Below, in pieces: positions 53,345 through 62,641 of a stretch of DNA of 64,000 nt. A program made the translations under genes and the position numbers. Position 1 is the stretch's first letter. Each line of letters starts with the position of its first letter. The notes under the pieces were generated by a model. The model was not told where the DNA came from. It did not search any database and saw nothing but the letters and a program-made list of their open reading frames with translations. Source of the DNA: Cohnella silvisoli (GTDB lineage Bacteria; Bacillota; Bacilli; Paenibacillales; Paenibacillaceae); contig NZ_JAIOAP010000005.1 in the NCBI RefSeq assembly GCF_021190915.1, positions 124,001 through 188,000 on the forward strand, given 5' to 3'.

Positions 53345-55253
53345 GATTCCGCTCTCCCGTCTGCGATACCGCAGCATAACGCCGCACGGCCGCGATATTC
53401 ATGCCGCTCTCCCAAGGCCTGGACCTCGTATTAAAAGGCCGTCCCGCATCGTAATATTCCACCCATGCGTCCGTCGAGTCCGCGATCCCGACGACATGCT
53501 CCATGACGGCTTGAGCGCCGGGATACCCGAGCTCCGTTAGCCCGTACAGCAGCAAACTTTCGTCGTATCCAACAAAATAGGTAGAGCCTGGAACGGTGGG
53601 CAAATAACCGTATTTTTCGAAAATCCCGTAAGCTCTCCGCACGTCTTCCCCTTTATCTTCTACCGTCAGCACGCCGGAATGAAGGAAGCCGGGAAGCAGC
53701 CCCGCGGATTGTACCGTGATGACCCGTGGTTCCACCGCCTCCAACGCTGGCTCCATCGATCTGCATGCGGGGCAGACGTAACGGCCATTGTCGGTTCTTC
53801 CCGTCCATTTTAACACATGATTGCCGCGTAAATTACAGCTTTCGCACACTCCGTAACGGTACGACGGAAGCTCGGCGGTCAAAGCCCGCTGCGGCGCGTT
53901 CGCGACGAATCTGCCGTCCCGGTAGAAATTCCGCCTGAATGAAGCTTCCGTCCGATCGAGGATATATTTACAAGACGCAATCTGCTCTTCATTCCATAGT
54001 TTGCGGCTCTCGGCAAAGGGAAGAAGCCTTCTTCCCGCCTCTAAGAACAGCAAAGTCGCTTCCATGGAACCGTCGAGCAAGGAGGAACGCGGCAGGAAAC
54101 CTCCCGCCACGTAAGTTTCGTCTCCGTTAAAAGGGAGCATGCCGTCATGAAGGTGCGGCAGCTGGACACTCCAGCAATGATCGAGCATGGGAAAGATCGA
54201 TTCCACGAAAGCCCAATCTCCCGTAGCACGACCGTAATCGAAAGCTTGCACGATCGTGTAGGCGGTAATCTCCACGTCGTCGTTCTCGTGCACGTGACGA
54301 GCGCGGTCGTGCCCCATGCTTTCCGCGTTGCGAATGCCGCCGAGCCTAGTCCATTTCCCGAAGCGGAATGCCAGGTTGCGCTTAGCTTCCTCATACAGGC
54401 CGAGGGACAGAAGTCCCCTCGATGCTCCATATTGATCCCGGACGTAGGCAAGCGCGTAGTTGTGTCCCGCCATAATACCCCCGTCTTCAGACTGCTGCGC
54501 GGCAATAAGAAAGGCAACGCTCTCGGACAGCCAATCGACGCGCTGCCTCATTTCCTCTCCGATGTGTTCGCCGTATGCAAGGGGAATGATGCGCGAGACA
54601 AGCCGACGATCCGCCTCCTCCGCTTCCGCTTTAAGCCTCTCGTATCCTTTGTCCAGCAGCATGCGGGCATGGTGTTCGGTTTCCGGGTACGTGGGCCCTC
54701 CGATCAGTACGACATAAGACTCGCCTGCAGGTATAGAGAGGCTGACTTTGCCTTGTACTATCTTGATATCTGCCTCCTGCCCCCAACAAAGAACCGCGAG
54801 GAACGTCTCCACTCCCATCGGATAGCGGTAGATGCGAGCCGTATCGGGCGCATTCACAAGAATCGACCTCAAGGAAGTATCCTCCGCTGTGAAGCTGTCG
54901 TTTCCTGGAAAACATTCGTACCCTTCGCCGAGAGACAGCTCCAGACGAAGCGGCACGTTGGCTTGCAACTTGCATAGGTATACCGGCAAGTCCTGTGCAA
55001 CGAAAGCTTCGGCAACGGCAGCTTCCACCCCTTCGCCGCTTAAATACCGATGCAGCCAACGGTTCGTACCATCCACTCTCATCGATGCATATTGAGGACT
55101 GGTACCGTCCGCTAGTGTCCATTTTCCTTGCAGCAGCGAAGGCGAGCTATACGGAGGTCCGTAAACTTCAACCCAGTCATTGCCGCGCCCGTACACCAGA
55201 AACCGTCCATTGCCTAACGCGTGAACCGCACCGTCGTCATTGATTTTCCACAT
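53337..55253 (-). CDS. (alpha/alpha)6-barrel glycosidase with a zinc-ribbon insert
   Basis: 638 residues, no signal peptide. ATG 55253 is 8 nt after GGGGAG and is preferred to GTG 55262. A beta-sandwich N-terminal third (VHALGNGRFLVYGRGNDWVEVYGPPY; LRLELSLGEGYECFPG) precedes a helical barrel: AAQQSEDGGIMAGHNYALAYVRDQYGASRGLL, RARHVHENDDVEITAYTIVQAFDYGRATGDWAFVESIFPMLD, FNGDETYVAGGFLPRSSLLDGSMEATLLFLEAGRR. The layout resembles GH15/GH65-like amylase-type barrels. Four Cys in CESC-x20-CPAC (residues about 467-494) make a zinc ribbon between two barrel helices, which is unusual. Acts in the cytoplasm on imported oligosaccharide; GH family not assigned. Confidence 0.8.
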   Translation of the reverse strand: MWKINDDGAVHALGNGRFLVYGRGNDWVEVYGPPYSSPSLLQGKWTLADGTSPQYASMRVDGTNRWLHRYLSGEGVEAAVAEAFVAQDLPVYLCKLQANVPLRLELSLGEGYECFPGNDSFTAEDTSLRSILVNAPDTARIYRYPMGVETFLAVLCWGQEADIKIVQGKVSLSIPAGESYVVLIGGPTYPETEHHARMLLDKGYERLKAEAEEADRRLVSRIIPLAYGEHIGEEMRQRVDWLSESVAFLIAAQQSEDGGIMAGHNYALAYVRDQYGASRGLLSLGLYEEAKRNLAFRFGKWTRLGGIRNAESMGHDRARHVHENDDVEITAYTIVQAFDYGRATGDWAFVESIFPMLDHCWSVQLPHLHDGMLPFNGDETYVAGGFLPRSSLLDGSMEATLLFLEAGRRLLPFAESRKLWNEEQIASCKYILDRTEASFRRNFYRDGRFVANAPQRALTAELPSYRYGVCESCNLRGNHVLKWTGRTDNGRYVCPACRSMEPALEAVEPRVITVQSAGLLPGFLHSGVLTVEDKGEDVRRAYGIFEKYGYLPTVPGSTYFVGYDESLLLYGLTELGYPGAQAVMEHVVGIADSTDAWVEYYDAGRPFNTRSRPWESGMNIAAVRRYAAVSQTGERNHD

Positions 55254-55258
55254 GTTTG

Positions 55259-58200
55259 TCACTCCCCATTTTCCGTTCGGACGACTATCCGATAATCCGA
55301 CATTAGCCCGTAGGCGATCAAATCATATTCCTTGGGTTTCGGGCTCCCCTGGATTGGAAAGCTTTGCCACAGGTAAGACCAGCCTACTTTGCGCGGGCGA
55401 TCCGGATGGTGATGGGGCCCGAGCAAATTTTTGAAGCTGCCGCATACTCGAACCTCGATGAAGTTCTCTTTGCCTGGCAAAACGTGCGGCATAAGATCGA
55501 TAGACACGCTGCCGTCCACCCCGAGCAATCCAGCGTATTTGCCGTTCACCGCGATGGAAGCGACCGTTCCATTCCAGTCTCCTAACACCAATTGCGCTTC
55601 CCGTATCGTATCCGGCAACTCCACCGATCGCGAGTAGACGACGGCTCCCCCGTAGAACGGATAACCTTGCCTGCCCCAGGAACCTGTCCGAAGCGGCTTC
55701 GCCCGCTCCATCTCCCAGCGGTTTCCACGATCGGATACCGCGAAATCTCCAAGCAGCACAACCGCCTCCACCTCCAGCAGCACGCTGAACGGAGAAACCC
55801 GCAACGTCACGACATTGTCGCCTTCCCTGACTAACGAAACGATATTATACTCCCGAAAATGATCGTCCAGCCTCGATTTCTCGCCGCCGTTGTTCAACGG
55901 TGCTCCGTTCACGAGAATCTGGTAGGCGTCTCCTCTTTCCACCAACAGGCCAAGGCGAGAAGGAATACTCCCTTCGGATATAAAGAACCGGTAAGATACC
56001 TCGAAACCCGATAGTTCGCCGAACTCTTTGTCGCGCTCCGTCAGCCTGCTCCGGTACTGAATCGCGTTATCCCAAGGATTCGCTTCGAACCCATGGAACT
56101 CGAATACTTTACTGGCAGCAAATAGAACGTGGATATCCTTGTGAGTTTCTGAACCGATCTTCAGATCGCAATAAGCTAGTGGCCAAACATTGGACTCCTC
56201 TGGCACGATCGTCGGAGAAATGGCCGGCATGACAAGCGTTTGCCCGTTGTCCTCCTCTTCAGAACGTTCACCGGGGAGGAACGCTAAAGGCGGTATCATT
56301 TTATCGGAAGCGCGACCGCTGCGAAGCAGCAGTGAACCGGAAGCTTCCAGCGTAATGTGCATTTCCAGCGTTCCGTCGCCCGAATGCCTATATACCGCCG
56401 GTTCCGCTGCGCCGGTCCAAGGGTTCAATCGCTCCAGTGCTTCCCCTTTCAACCGCAGGTTCCCTTGAAACGCCTTCGGACCGCTGTTGACGACAAACCA
56501 TATGACGCTACCGTCAGTCTGCTCCCTGCGAAGATGAGCTAGCGCGGAACGTTCACTCCACCCTGTGAAATCCTCGTCCGTCCCCATTGAAGCAATCGTT
56601 AGGCGCTGACTCAGGAACGAATGAAGCGTCCGCTCCAACGCCTCGGCATTTTCCACGGTCATCCAACCTTCGTGAGCTTTCAATTGCTCCAGCCGCTCCT
56701 CTGCCACGTTCCCTTCTATCCGGGTCGGCGAGCCTAGGGCAAGCACCTTGCCTCCCTGGGACAAATACTCCCCAAGCAATTGCATCGTGCTCTCCCTAAC
56801 GTTCTCCATCGCTGCTGGAATGACCACGACTTCATATTTCCCCTGCCCGATGACGAAGGAGGCTCCTTCCGTCCGGCCATGGCGCTCCGCGATGAATTCG
56901 TCGCCTAAATCGAAGTCCCATTGACGTTCCGAGAGCAATTGAAGAATAGCCACATCGCTGCTCAATGGTTCGGCATGGTTCGGTTCCAGCCCCGGCTCAG
57001 CCAAATCTGGCGTCTTCATATAGAAGGAAGTCGTCGGATTCAGCACGAGAATCCGGTTGCGCGTCTCCCCTTCCCCGAGCGCGACGGAAAGCCGGGCGAA
57101 ATAATCGTTCAGCTTGCCGTATGGTTCCCACCAAGGCTGCCGCCAATCGAACGATTGCGGATAATCCCGCTTGCGGGCTCCCGCGATGGAGGACAAGGTC
57201 AAATGCGGATTTAGAAAGTTTATGCCGTGTACGTAGAGCCAATCTCCGATCCTTCTGAAATCCTCGAACGTGGAATCCCAGCCGCCCGCACCGTAGGCCT
57301 CGCACAGCACTCTTTTCCGACCCAACTGGTTGGCCGCGCTATGCGCTTCTCGGATCGTAACCAAGAGATGGGGATCCCTGCCGTTTTCCTTAAGCAGGGA
57401 CGTCAGCAGCATGTCGATGCCGGGCCAATGCATGTATTCGTAGAAGGACATCACGGAGGGAGATGAACGCCCCCAAGGGTACGGCCAGTTATGCTCCAAA
57501 TAATGACCGGTGAAAGCCAGCCCGTGAAGCTCGCACCAATCGGATATCGGTTTGACCCAGTTATTCGCCCAAAGCTCGCGCAGCGTGTCATAGTAATCGT
57601 AACGCACCTTAAGCGGATCGATTGCCTTTCCGTCACCGGCTGCCGCGTCCGCGAACAGACATGGCAGATGCTCGATCAAGCTGTACCCGTTGCGCTGCTC
57701 GAATTGCGAAGCAAACCAATAGCTGAATGGCAAAGGCTGCGCATCCGGAAAGTGACCGTGAACGAGACACGGTTCGTCCGTGAACAACGCCGGAATCCGC
57801 TCTCCGAACCGATCACCAAATCGAGCTCGGTAAGCTTCATGTGTCGTCTCCAGAAAATGCCGCGCCGCTTCAGGACGAAGAAGATCGGGGTAAGCAAAGC
57901 CTCCAAGCCAAGCACTCGTCTCCGGAATCCGCCATTCCAGCAGCAAAAAGCGGTTGCCGAAGGAAGGCCACTCGGAAGGAGGGCGTTTCGTCACTTCCGT
58001 CTTCAGCCGGAGCGATGACGCGCTTCCATTTCCCCCTTCGACCGCATAAGCGCTTAAGAGCCGACCTTGAGCACCGCTCAAGGCCGACTCCCAACGGAGA
58101 TGACCGCATTCTCCGGTTTCTACCAAGCGGGCCGTCAAGGCTCCCGCCAAGCCGTCCGGCATACGCGACGGAACATGGCCGCCGGCGAAACCCGACGGAT

Positions 58201-58468
58201 AGGAATTCTCGTCGTAAAGGTATAGCTTTAAATCCAGCTTATCCGCTGCTTCAAGCGCCTTGCCCCATAACTCGAACCAAGCCTCGGACAAATAAGCCGT
58301 CACCAGCCCCGGCCTCGGGTGGACGAAAGCGCCGCCGAAGCCGCGTGCTTTCATCCGTCCCAATTGATCCCGGATTTGCTCCTCCGTCATATCATCGTTC
58401 CATACCCAGAGCGGCGCGGGCCGATACAGTGCGGGCGGGTCGGCGAACCTGTCTTTCCATTCGTTCAT
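55259..58468 (-). CDS. GH106-like large glycoside hydrolase (putative alpha-L-rhamnosidase family)
   Basis: 1,069 residues, no signal peptide. Same family and motif order as the 8855 gene: FADPPALYRPAPLWVWNDDMTEEQI, GFGGAFVHPRPGLVTAYLSEAWF, LYLYDENSYPSGFAGGHVPS, ALFTDEPCLVHGHF, WCELHGLAFTGHYLEHNWPYPWG, VLCEAYGAGGWDSTFEDFRRI and a C-terminal sandwich with SIAVNGKYAGLLGVDGSVSIDLMPHV. Second gene of the locus C glycosidase operon, 31 nt after the secreted enzyme. Stop TGA at 55259 is just before the next gene's ribosome site. Rhamnosidase activity is inferred from the family only. Confidence 0.82.
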   Translation of the reverse strand: MNEWKDRFADPPALYRPAPLWVWNDDMTEEQIRDQLGRMKARGFGGAFVHPRPGLVTAYLSEAWFELWGKALEAADKLDLKLYLYDENSYPSGFAGGHVPSRMPDGLAGALTARLVETGECGHLRWESALSGAQGRLLSAYAVEGGNGSASSLRLKTEVTKRPPSEWPSFGNRFLLLEWRIPETSAWLGGFAYPDLLRPEAARHFLETTHEAYRARFGDRFGERIPALFTDEPCLVHGHFPDAQPLPFSYWFASQFEQRNGYSLIEHLPCLFADAAAGDGKAIDPLKVRYDYYDTLRELWANNWVKPISDWCELHGLAFTGHYLEHNWPYPWGRSSPSVMSFYEYMHWPGIDMLLTSLLKENGRDPHLLVTIREAHSAANQLGRKRVLCEAYGAGGWDSTFEDFRRIGDWLYVHGINFLNPHLTLSSIAGARKRDYPQSFDWRQPWWEPYGKLNDYFARLSVALGEGETRNRILVLNPTTSFYMKTPDLAEPGLEPNHAEPLSSDVAILQLLSERQWDFDLGDEFIAERHGRTEGASFVIGQGKYEVVVIPAAMENVRESTMQLLGEYLSQGGKVLALGSPTRIEGNVAEERLEQLKAHEGWMTVENAEALERTLHSFLSQRLTIASMGTDEDFTGWSERSALAHLRREQTDGSVIWFVVNSGPKAFQGNLRLKGEALERLNPWTGAAEPAVYRHSGDGTLEMHITLEASGSLLLRSGRASDKMIPPLAFLPGERSEEEDNGQTLVMPAISPTIVPEESNVWPLAYCDLKIGSETHKDIHVLFAASKVFEFHGFEANPWDNAIQYRSRLTERDKEFGELSGFEVSYRFFISEGSIPSRLGLLVERGDAYQILVNGAPLNNGGEKSRLDDHFREYNIVSLVREGDNVVTLRVSPFSVLLEVEAVVLLGDFAVSDRGNRWEMERAKPLRTGSWGRQGYPFYGGAVVYSRSVELPDTIREAQLVLGDWNGTVASIAVNGKYAGLLGVDGSVSIDLMPHVLPGKENFIEVRVCGSFKNLLGPHHHPDRPRKVGWSYLWQSFPIQGSPKPKEYDLIAYGLMSDYRIVVRTENGE

Positions 58469-58499
58469 GCTGCGTATGTCTCTCCTTGCTCCTAATTTC

Positions 58500-61400
58500 T
58501 TATAAAACGACTTGGTAACCGTGCGAACCCGTTCCCGACGTGGAGAACCGAATAAAGCCGGAACTGTCGGCCGTATACGATTGCCAAGCCGCGCCGTCGC
58601 GTTTCACCGCATAGCCGACGCCCGGAGTTAAGCCGCCGATCTTCAGCGACTTGGAGCCGCTGGCCACGTTGATCGTAACGGTCGTCTCCGACGCGGAGGC
58701 ATAGACGGAGGCTTCCGCCCCGTCGTAATAGAGCTTCTCTACTTTCATCCAGCTAAGCGCCGATGGGCGTTTGGGCGCGATGACCAATCCGTCCTTATCC
58801 GTATCGACGCCAAGAAATCCATATAGGAACGCTAATGGGGCAAGCGCGGATTCCGTAAATTCGGCGTCGATGCCGATGCCTCCCGCCGATCCGTCTCCCT
58901 GCATATGAATGCCCCGGATATCATAGTAAGACCGGTAACCGCCCTCTTCCCTGGCTTGCTGATGCAGGTCCAGCATTTGCGCGAACCGGGTCCATGCATT
59001 ATCCGCGGACTTATATTTCAAGCGGGCCATCACGTCGTAATAGTTGACGTATAGAATCGCGCCGCCGTCCTGAACCTGCGTGCCGAACGGATAGTTTTCC
59101 GGCTGCGCCCAGATGATGTTGTACCAATCGCCGTTGCGCTTCGTCGAAGCCCTCGCGGCAAACTTCGGAGCGTATATGTCCGCGCCCGTCGACGTATCCC
59201 CTGTCACCGTGCGCGCGCCATCCAGCCAGTCGAATATGCTCGCCGCCCGGGTCGAATCCGCCAAGCCCTGCGCCAACGCCTCCAGATTGACGAACGTATA
59301 ACCGTAGTCGTGGAGCGCGCCGTTTACGTCCACGGTCGGTACGTACCTGCCGGTGGCCGTGTTCCAGAACGTCGTTCCGCCCGTTACCGCGGTGAACACT
59401 TTCGTCGCTTTGGAGCTCAGGACGGTTGAAGACTCGCCGTATGGATTGGCCGCGATAGACCAGCCGGGATTATCTTCGATCAGCTTCTCGATTTGCGACA
59501 TCGTCTTTAACGCCTCGTAATAATAGATCGTATCGTAGAAATCCTTATTGCCGATCGGCAGGATGTCCCAATAATTCGAGCCGATCCCTTTGCCGTGAAG
59601 GTAACGGTCGGATATATTCGGCTGTGTCACGTCGACGCCGCTCGTGCCTTCATGGCCCCTCCACGGAACAGTCAAATAGTTGTTCGTACCGGAATCGAAT
59701 TCCGTCTTGAGAAAATGCAAAGCTATGCGCATCCGGCCGATATTGCTTTGAAGGAACGCAACGTCGCTCGGATTCCACATGAACAATTCCGCACTGCCCA
59801 GAACGAATGCCGTATTCGTTTGCACGTGGCGCGTATCGTATTCCCCTTTCACCATCGCCACTGCCACCTGACCGCCCGTCTGTCCGGTTTCCACCGGATC
59901 GAGCCGGTATTGCGCGATCGTGCCCGTCCAGCTCGGATTTTGATACATCGGAATTTGGTACCCTTTGTTCACGCCCGTATTGTCCACCGTGAAGGTGACG
60001 CTCTTCGCCTCGTTCCAAACCGAATCTGTAGTCGTCGTAAAATAAATTTTGCCGACTGTGTTGGCGTTCGAATTGCTCATCTGGACATACAGATACGGCA
60101 TATGCGAAGCTAGGGTGCTCTGGGTTGGAGATAGGATATACGGGTCGCTGCCCGGTGTTTGAATGACCCATTTTCCGCCGGAAATCGCATGGCTGCTCAT
60201 ATTCGTCGTCCAACCCAAAGTGCTTGAGTTAAACGTATATTTATTCACTGTAGGATCGTCCGGACTTCCCGTCGACGGAAACGGCCAGCCGACCAAGCTC
60301 GTGCCTTCGCTCCACCAATTCGTTGCGTTCAGCACGTAGACATAGCCATCGGAGGTCATTTTGACGTCGTTCAGCAAATGATTGCGAAGCACCTGGTTGT
60401 AGTCGGCTCCGTATTTCCCCTTATTCAGGCCGGTGTTCATCCATGCAGTCGTCATGGCGTCCCACTGCATCCAGTTCGTCTGCGGGTTGCCATCGATCGG
60501 GCTCGGACCGAACTTGAGCGTGTACAGGTATTTGTACATATGGTTCAGAGTGTCCGAATAAGAGGCATTCGATGACGAGAAAACCGGAAGGTCGGGCAGC
60601 ACCTTGCTCGGCGTGTACGTGATCCGGGCTTTGAAATCCCCGTAAGAAGAAGCAACTGCTCCATTGATGTAGGGAGTTCCCGGGAAAAAGTTATTTCCCG
60701 ACGTTTGCCATACGCCAACCCCGTTCGATCCGCTGCTTAACACCCACAAATAGTCACCCGCCGCTTTTTCCGCGAAATTCAAAGACAGCCAATCGTTATC
60801 CGTATAGTCGACGAACGTCTTCGCCGCCAACGGCGGACCGGCTACAGTCGTCGCGTAATCGGTATTCCAGGCATAAAGGGTTAGCGTCAGATTGCCTTGG
60901 TTGTCACCGTAACTAGGGGTATTAACTTCAATCATCGTAAAAGGCCACACCGCCTTGAATTTCTCCCCTGCGGTTCCGGAGCCGGAGATCGGCACATCCC
61001 GTATTGTCGTATCGACGTGGCTGTACATTTCCTGAGGCGCCGTATCATATTCCCCGTAATACAGCCGCGCCTGGTAATCCCCGGCAACCGCCGTTCCGTT
61101 GAAGTAGGCCGTGGCCGGGTAGGCGCTATCGGTTATTTTCCATACTCCGACCCAGCCCGTGGAGTTGGACAATGTCCAAACGTATTGGCCCGCCGCTTTC
61201 TCGGGAAATTGAATGCGTAGCCAAGCATTGTCCGCAAAGTTAGTGAACGTCTTGCTGACGAGCGGCGTACCTCCAACCGATGTCGCGTAATCGGTATTCC
61301 ATGCGTACAGCTTTAGCGTCAAATTGCCGTTGCTGTCACCATAGCTCGGCGTGCGAATCGCGAGGCTGTAAAACTTGTCGCGCGCCGTGAACCGGGATCC

Positions 61401-62399
61401 CGCCGTATCGGACGAACCGATCGTCACGTCCGCATAACTCACGTTGTCATATAGATAAGGCTCCGGCTCGGGATTCCCGTATTCCAGCTTCGTTTGATAA
61501 TCGCCTGTCGCTTCCGCCCCGTTCCAGTAAGCCTGCGCCGGGTCGTCGCTGTCCGTAATTTTCCATACGCCAACCCAGCCCGAAGCATTCGTCAGCGTCC
61601 ACAAATATTGGCCTGCCGGTTGGGTATCGAATTGGATCCGAAACCATTGGTTATCCGTGAAGTCGGTGAAGGTCTTCGTATTGACCGGCGTGCCGGCGAC
61701 CGTCGTCGCGTAACTTCCGTTCCAGGCGTATACGCGCAGCGTCAAGCTTCCGCTGTTGTCGCCGAAGCTCGTTGCCCGTATCGACAGCCCGTGGAACGGA
61801 ACCGTCGCCGCGAACGCTTCACCCGCGGTATCCGAAGTGCCGATCGTCGTGCCGACGTAAGCGACCCCGTTGTACAAATTCGGATCCGAATCACCGTAAT
61901 AAATCCGGCCCTGATAGTTTCCGGTCACAGCCGTTCCGTTCCAGTAAGCTATCGATGCATCCGTGCTGTCCGTGATTTTCCAAACGCCGACCCATCCGGT
62001 CGCTCCCGATAAAGTCCAAATATACGTTCCGGCGTTTTGCGCGGGAAATTGTAAGCGCAGCCATTCATTGTCGCCGAAATTCGTGAATGTGCGAGTCGTG
62101 ACTGGCGTACCCGCAACCGTCGTCGCATAATTCGTATTCCAAGCATACAGTCGCATAGTCAAATTGCCGTTGCTGTCTCCATAGCTCGGAGCCCTGACAG
62201 CGACGCTGTAGAACGTGCTGCTCGCGGTAAATTTCTGTGCCGCCGAGTCCGTCGTTCCTATCGTGACGGCCGAATAGTTGACCCCGTTATACTGATCGAC
62301 CGGCGCCGATGCCGCGAACGCCGTCATCATGAATGCCAAATAGACGATAAGCGAGACGATGCCGGCAGCAGCCATAACGGAAAAGCGATTCTTCGTCAT
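58500..62399 (-). CDS. Secreted glycosidase with four N-terminal sandwich repeats
   Basis: 1,299 residues from ATG 62399 (MTKNRFSVMAAAGIV), preceded by GGAGAG; the frame to 62459 is spurious. Signal peptide to about residue 30 (AFAASA). Four ~140-residue repeats (about 35-590), each with TIG-like opening, LTLRLYAWNT, FxDNxWLRxQF, TGWVGVWKIT and a closing YYGD; the fourth is divergent. The (alpha/alpha)6 catalytic domain (about 600-1250) is homologous to that of the 28614 protein: FVNLEALAQGLADS, FDWLDGARTVTGDTSTGADIY, QDGGAILYVNYYDVMARLKY, ESALAPLAFLYGFLGVD; a further sandwich (about 710-860) interrupts its start. No SLH motif, so it is released or bound by its repeats. First gene of the locus C glycosidase operon. 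Confidence 0.88.
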   Translation of the reverse strand: MTKNRFSVMAAAGIVSLIVYLAFMMTAFAASAPVDQYNGVNYSAVTIGTTDSAAQKFTASSTFYSVAVRAPSYGDSNGNLTMRLYAWNTNYATTVAGTPVTTRTFTNFGDNEWLRLQFPAQNAGTYIWTLSGATGWVGVWKITDSTDASIAYWNGTAVTGNYQGRIYYGDSDPNLYNGVAYVGTTIGTSDTAGEAFAATVPFHGLSIRATSFGDNSGSLTLRVYAWNGSYATTVAGTPVNTKTFTDFTDNQWFRIQFDTQPAGQYLWTLTNASGWVGVWKITDSDDPAQAYWNGAEATGDYQTKLEYGNPEPEPYLYDNVSYADVTIGSSDTAGSRFTARDKFYSLAIRTPSYGDSNGNLTLKLYAWNTDYATSVGGTPLVSKTFTNFADNAWLRIQFPEKAAGQYVWTLSNSTGWVGVWKITDSAYPATAYFNGTAVAGDYQARLYYGEYDTAPQEMYSHVDTTIRDVPISGSGTAGEKFKAVWPFTMIEVNTPSYGDNQGNLTLTLYAWNTDYATTVAGPPLAAKTFVDYTDNDWLSLNFAEKAAGDYLWVLSSGSNGVGVWQTSGNNFFPGTPYINGAVASSYGDFKARITYTPSKVLPDLPVFSSSNASYSDTLNHMYKYLYTLKFGPSPIDGNPQTNWMQWDAMTTAWMNTGLNKGKYGADYNQVLRNHLLNDVKMTSDGYVYVLNATNWWSEGTSLVGWPFPSTGSPDDPTVNKYTFNSSTLGWTTNMSSHAISGGKWVIQTPGSDPYILSPTQSTLASHMPYLYVQMSNSNANTVGKIYFTTTTDSVWNEAKSVTFTVDNTGVNKGYQIPMYQNPSWTGTIAQYRLDPVETGQTGGQVAVAMVKGEYDTRHVQTNTAFVLGSAELFMWNPSDVAFLQSNIGRMRIALHFLKTEFDSGTNNYLTVPWRGHEGTSGVDVTQPNISDRYLHGKGIGSNYWDILPIGNKDFYDTIYYYEALKTMSQIEKLIEDNPGWSIAANPYGESSTVLSSKATKVFTAVTGGTTFWNTATGRYVPTVDVNGALHDYGYTFVNLEALAQGLADSTRAASIFDWLDGARTVTGDTSTGADIYAPKFAARASTKRNGDWYNIIWAQPENYPFGTQVQDGGAILYVNYYDVMARLKYKSADNAWTRFAQMLDLHQQAREEGGYRSYYDIRGIHMQGDGSAGGIGIDAEFTESALAPLAFLYGFLGVDTDKDGLVIAPKRPSALSWMKVEKLYYDGAEASVYASASETTVTINVASGSKSLKIGGLTPGVGYAVKRDGAAWQSYTADSSGFIRFSTSGTGSHGYQVVL

Positions 62400-62520
62400 C
62401 CGAATCTCTCCTTTTTTCAACTTAGTCAAAACAGTCCATTCAATTTCAGCTTGAATCAACCGTCCCTCCTCCCGCTAGCGGACTTTGCAGGTTTTGCGGA
62501 CTTACAAGCGTTGCAATACC

Positions 62521-62584
62521 ATTTTATCCCGGTCGCCCGTGTGCCAGATATACTAAAACTTCTACTTTCTATTCCGATTTCTAC
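62521..62584 (-). promoter_or_regulatory. Operator type 2, copy 2, with -10 box, ahead of the glycosidase operon
   Basis: On the minus strand GTAGAAATCGG (62584-62574) and, 5 nt on, AAGTAGAAGTTTTAG (62567-62553), followed after 26 nt by TAAAAT (62526-62521). Aligns without gaps to the site at 49875-49906. No clear -35 box. Confidence 0.65.
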
Positions 62585-62641
62585 TTGATAGGGGAAAGCC
62601 GACACCTCCGAAGCGCAACAAGTAAAAACAACTTGGTCGTC

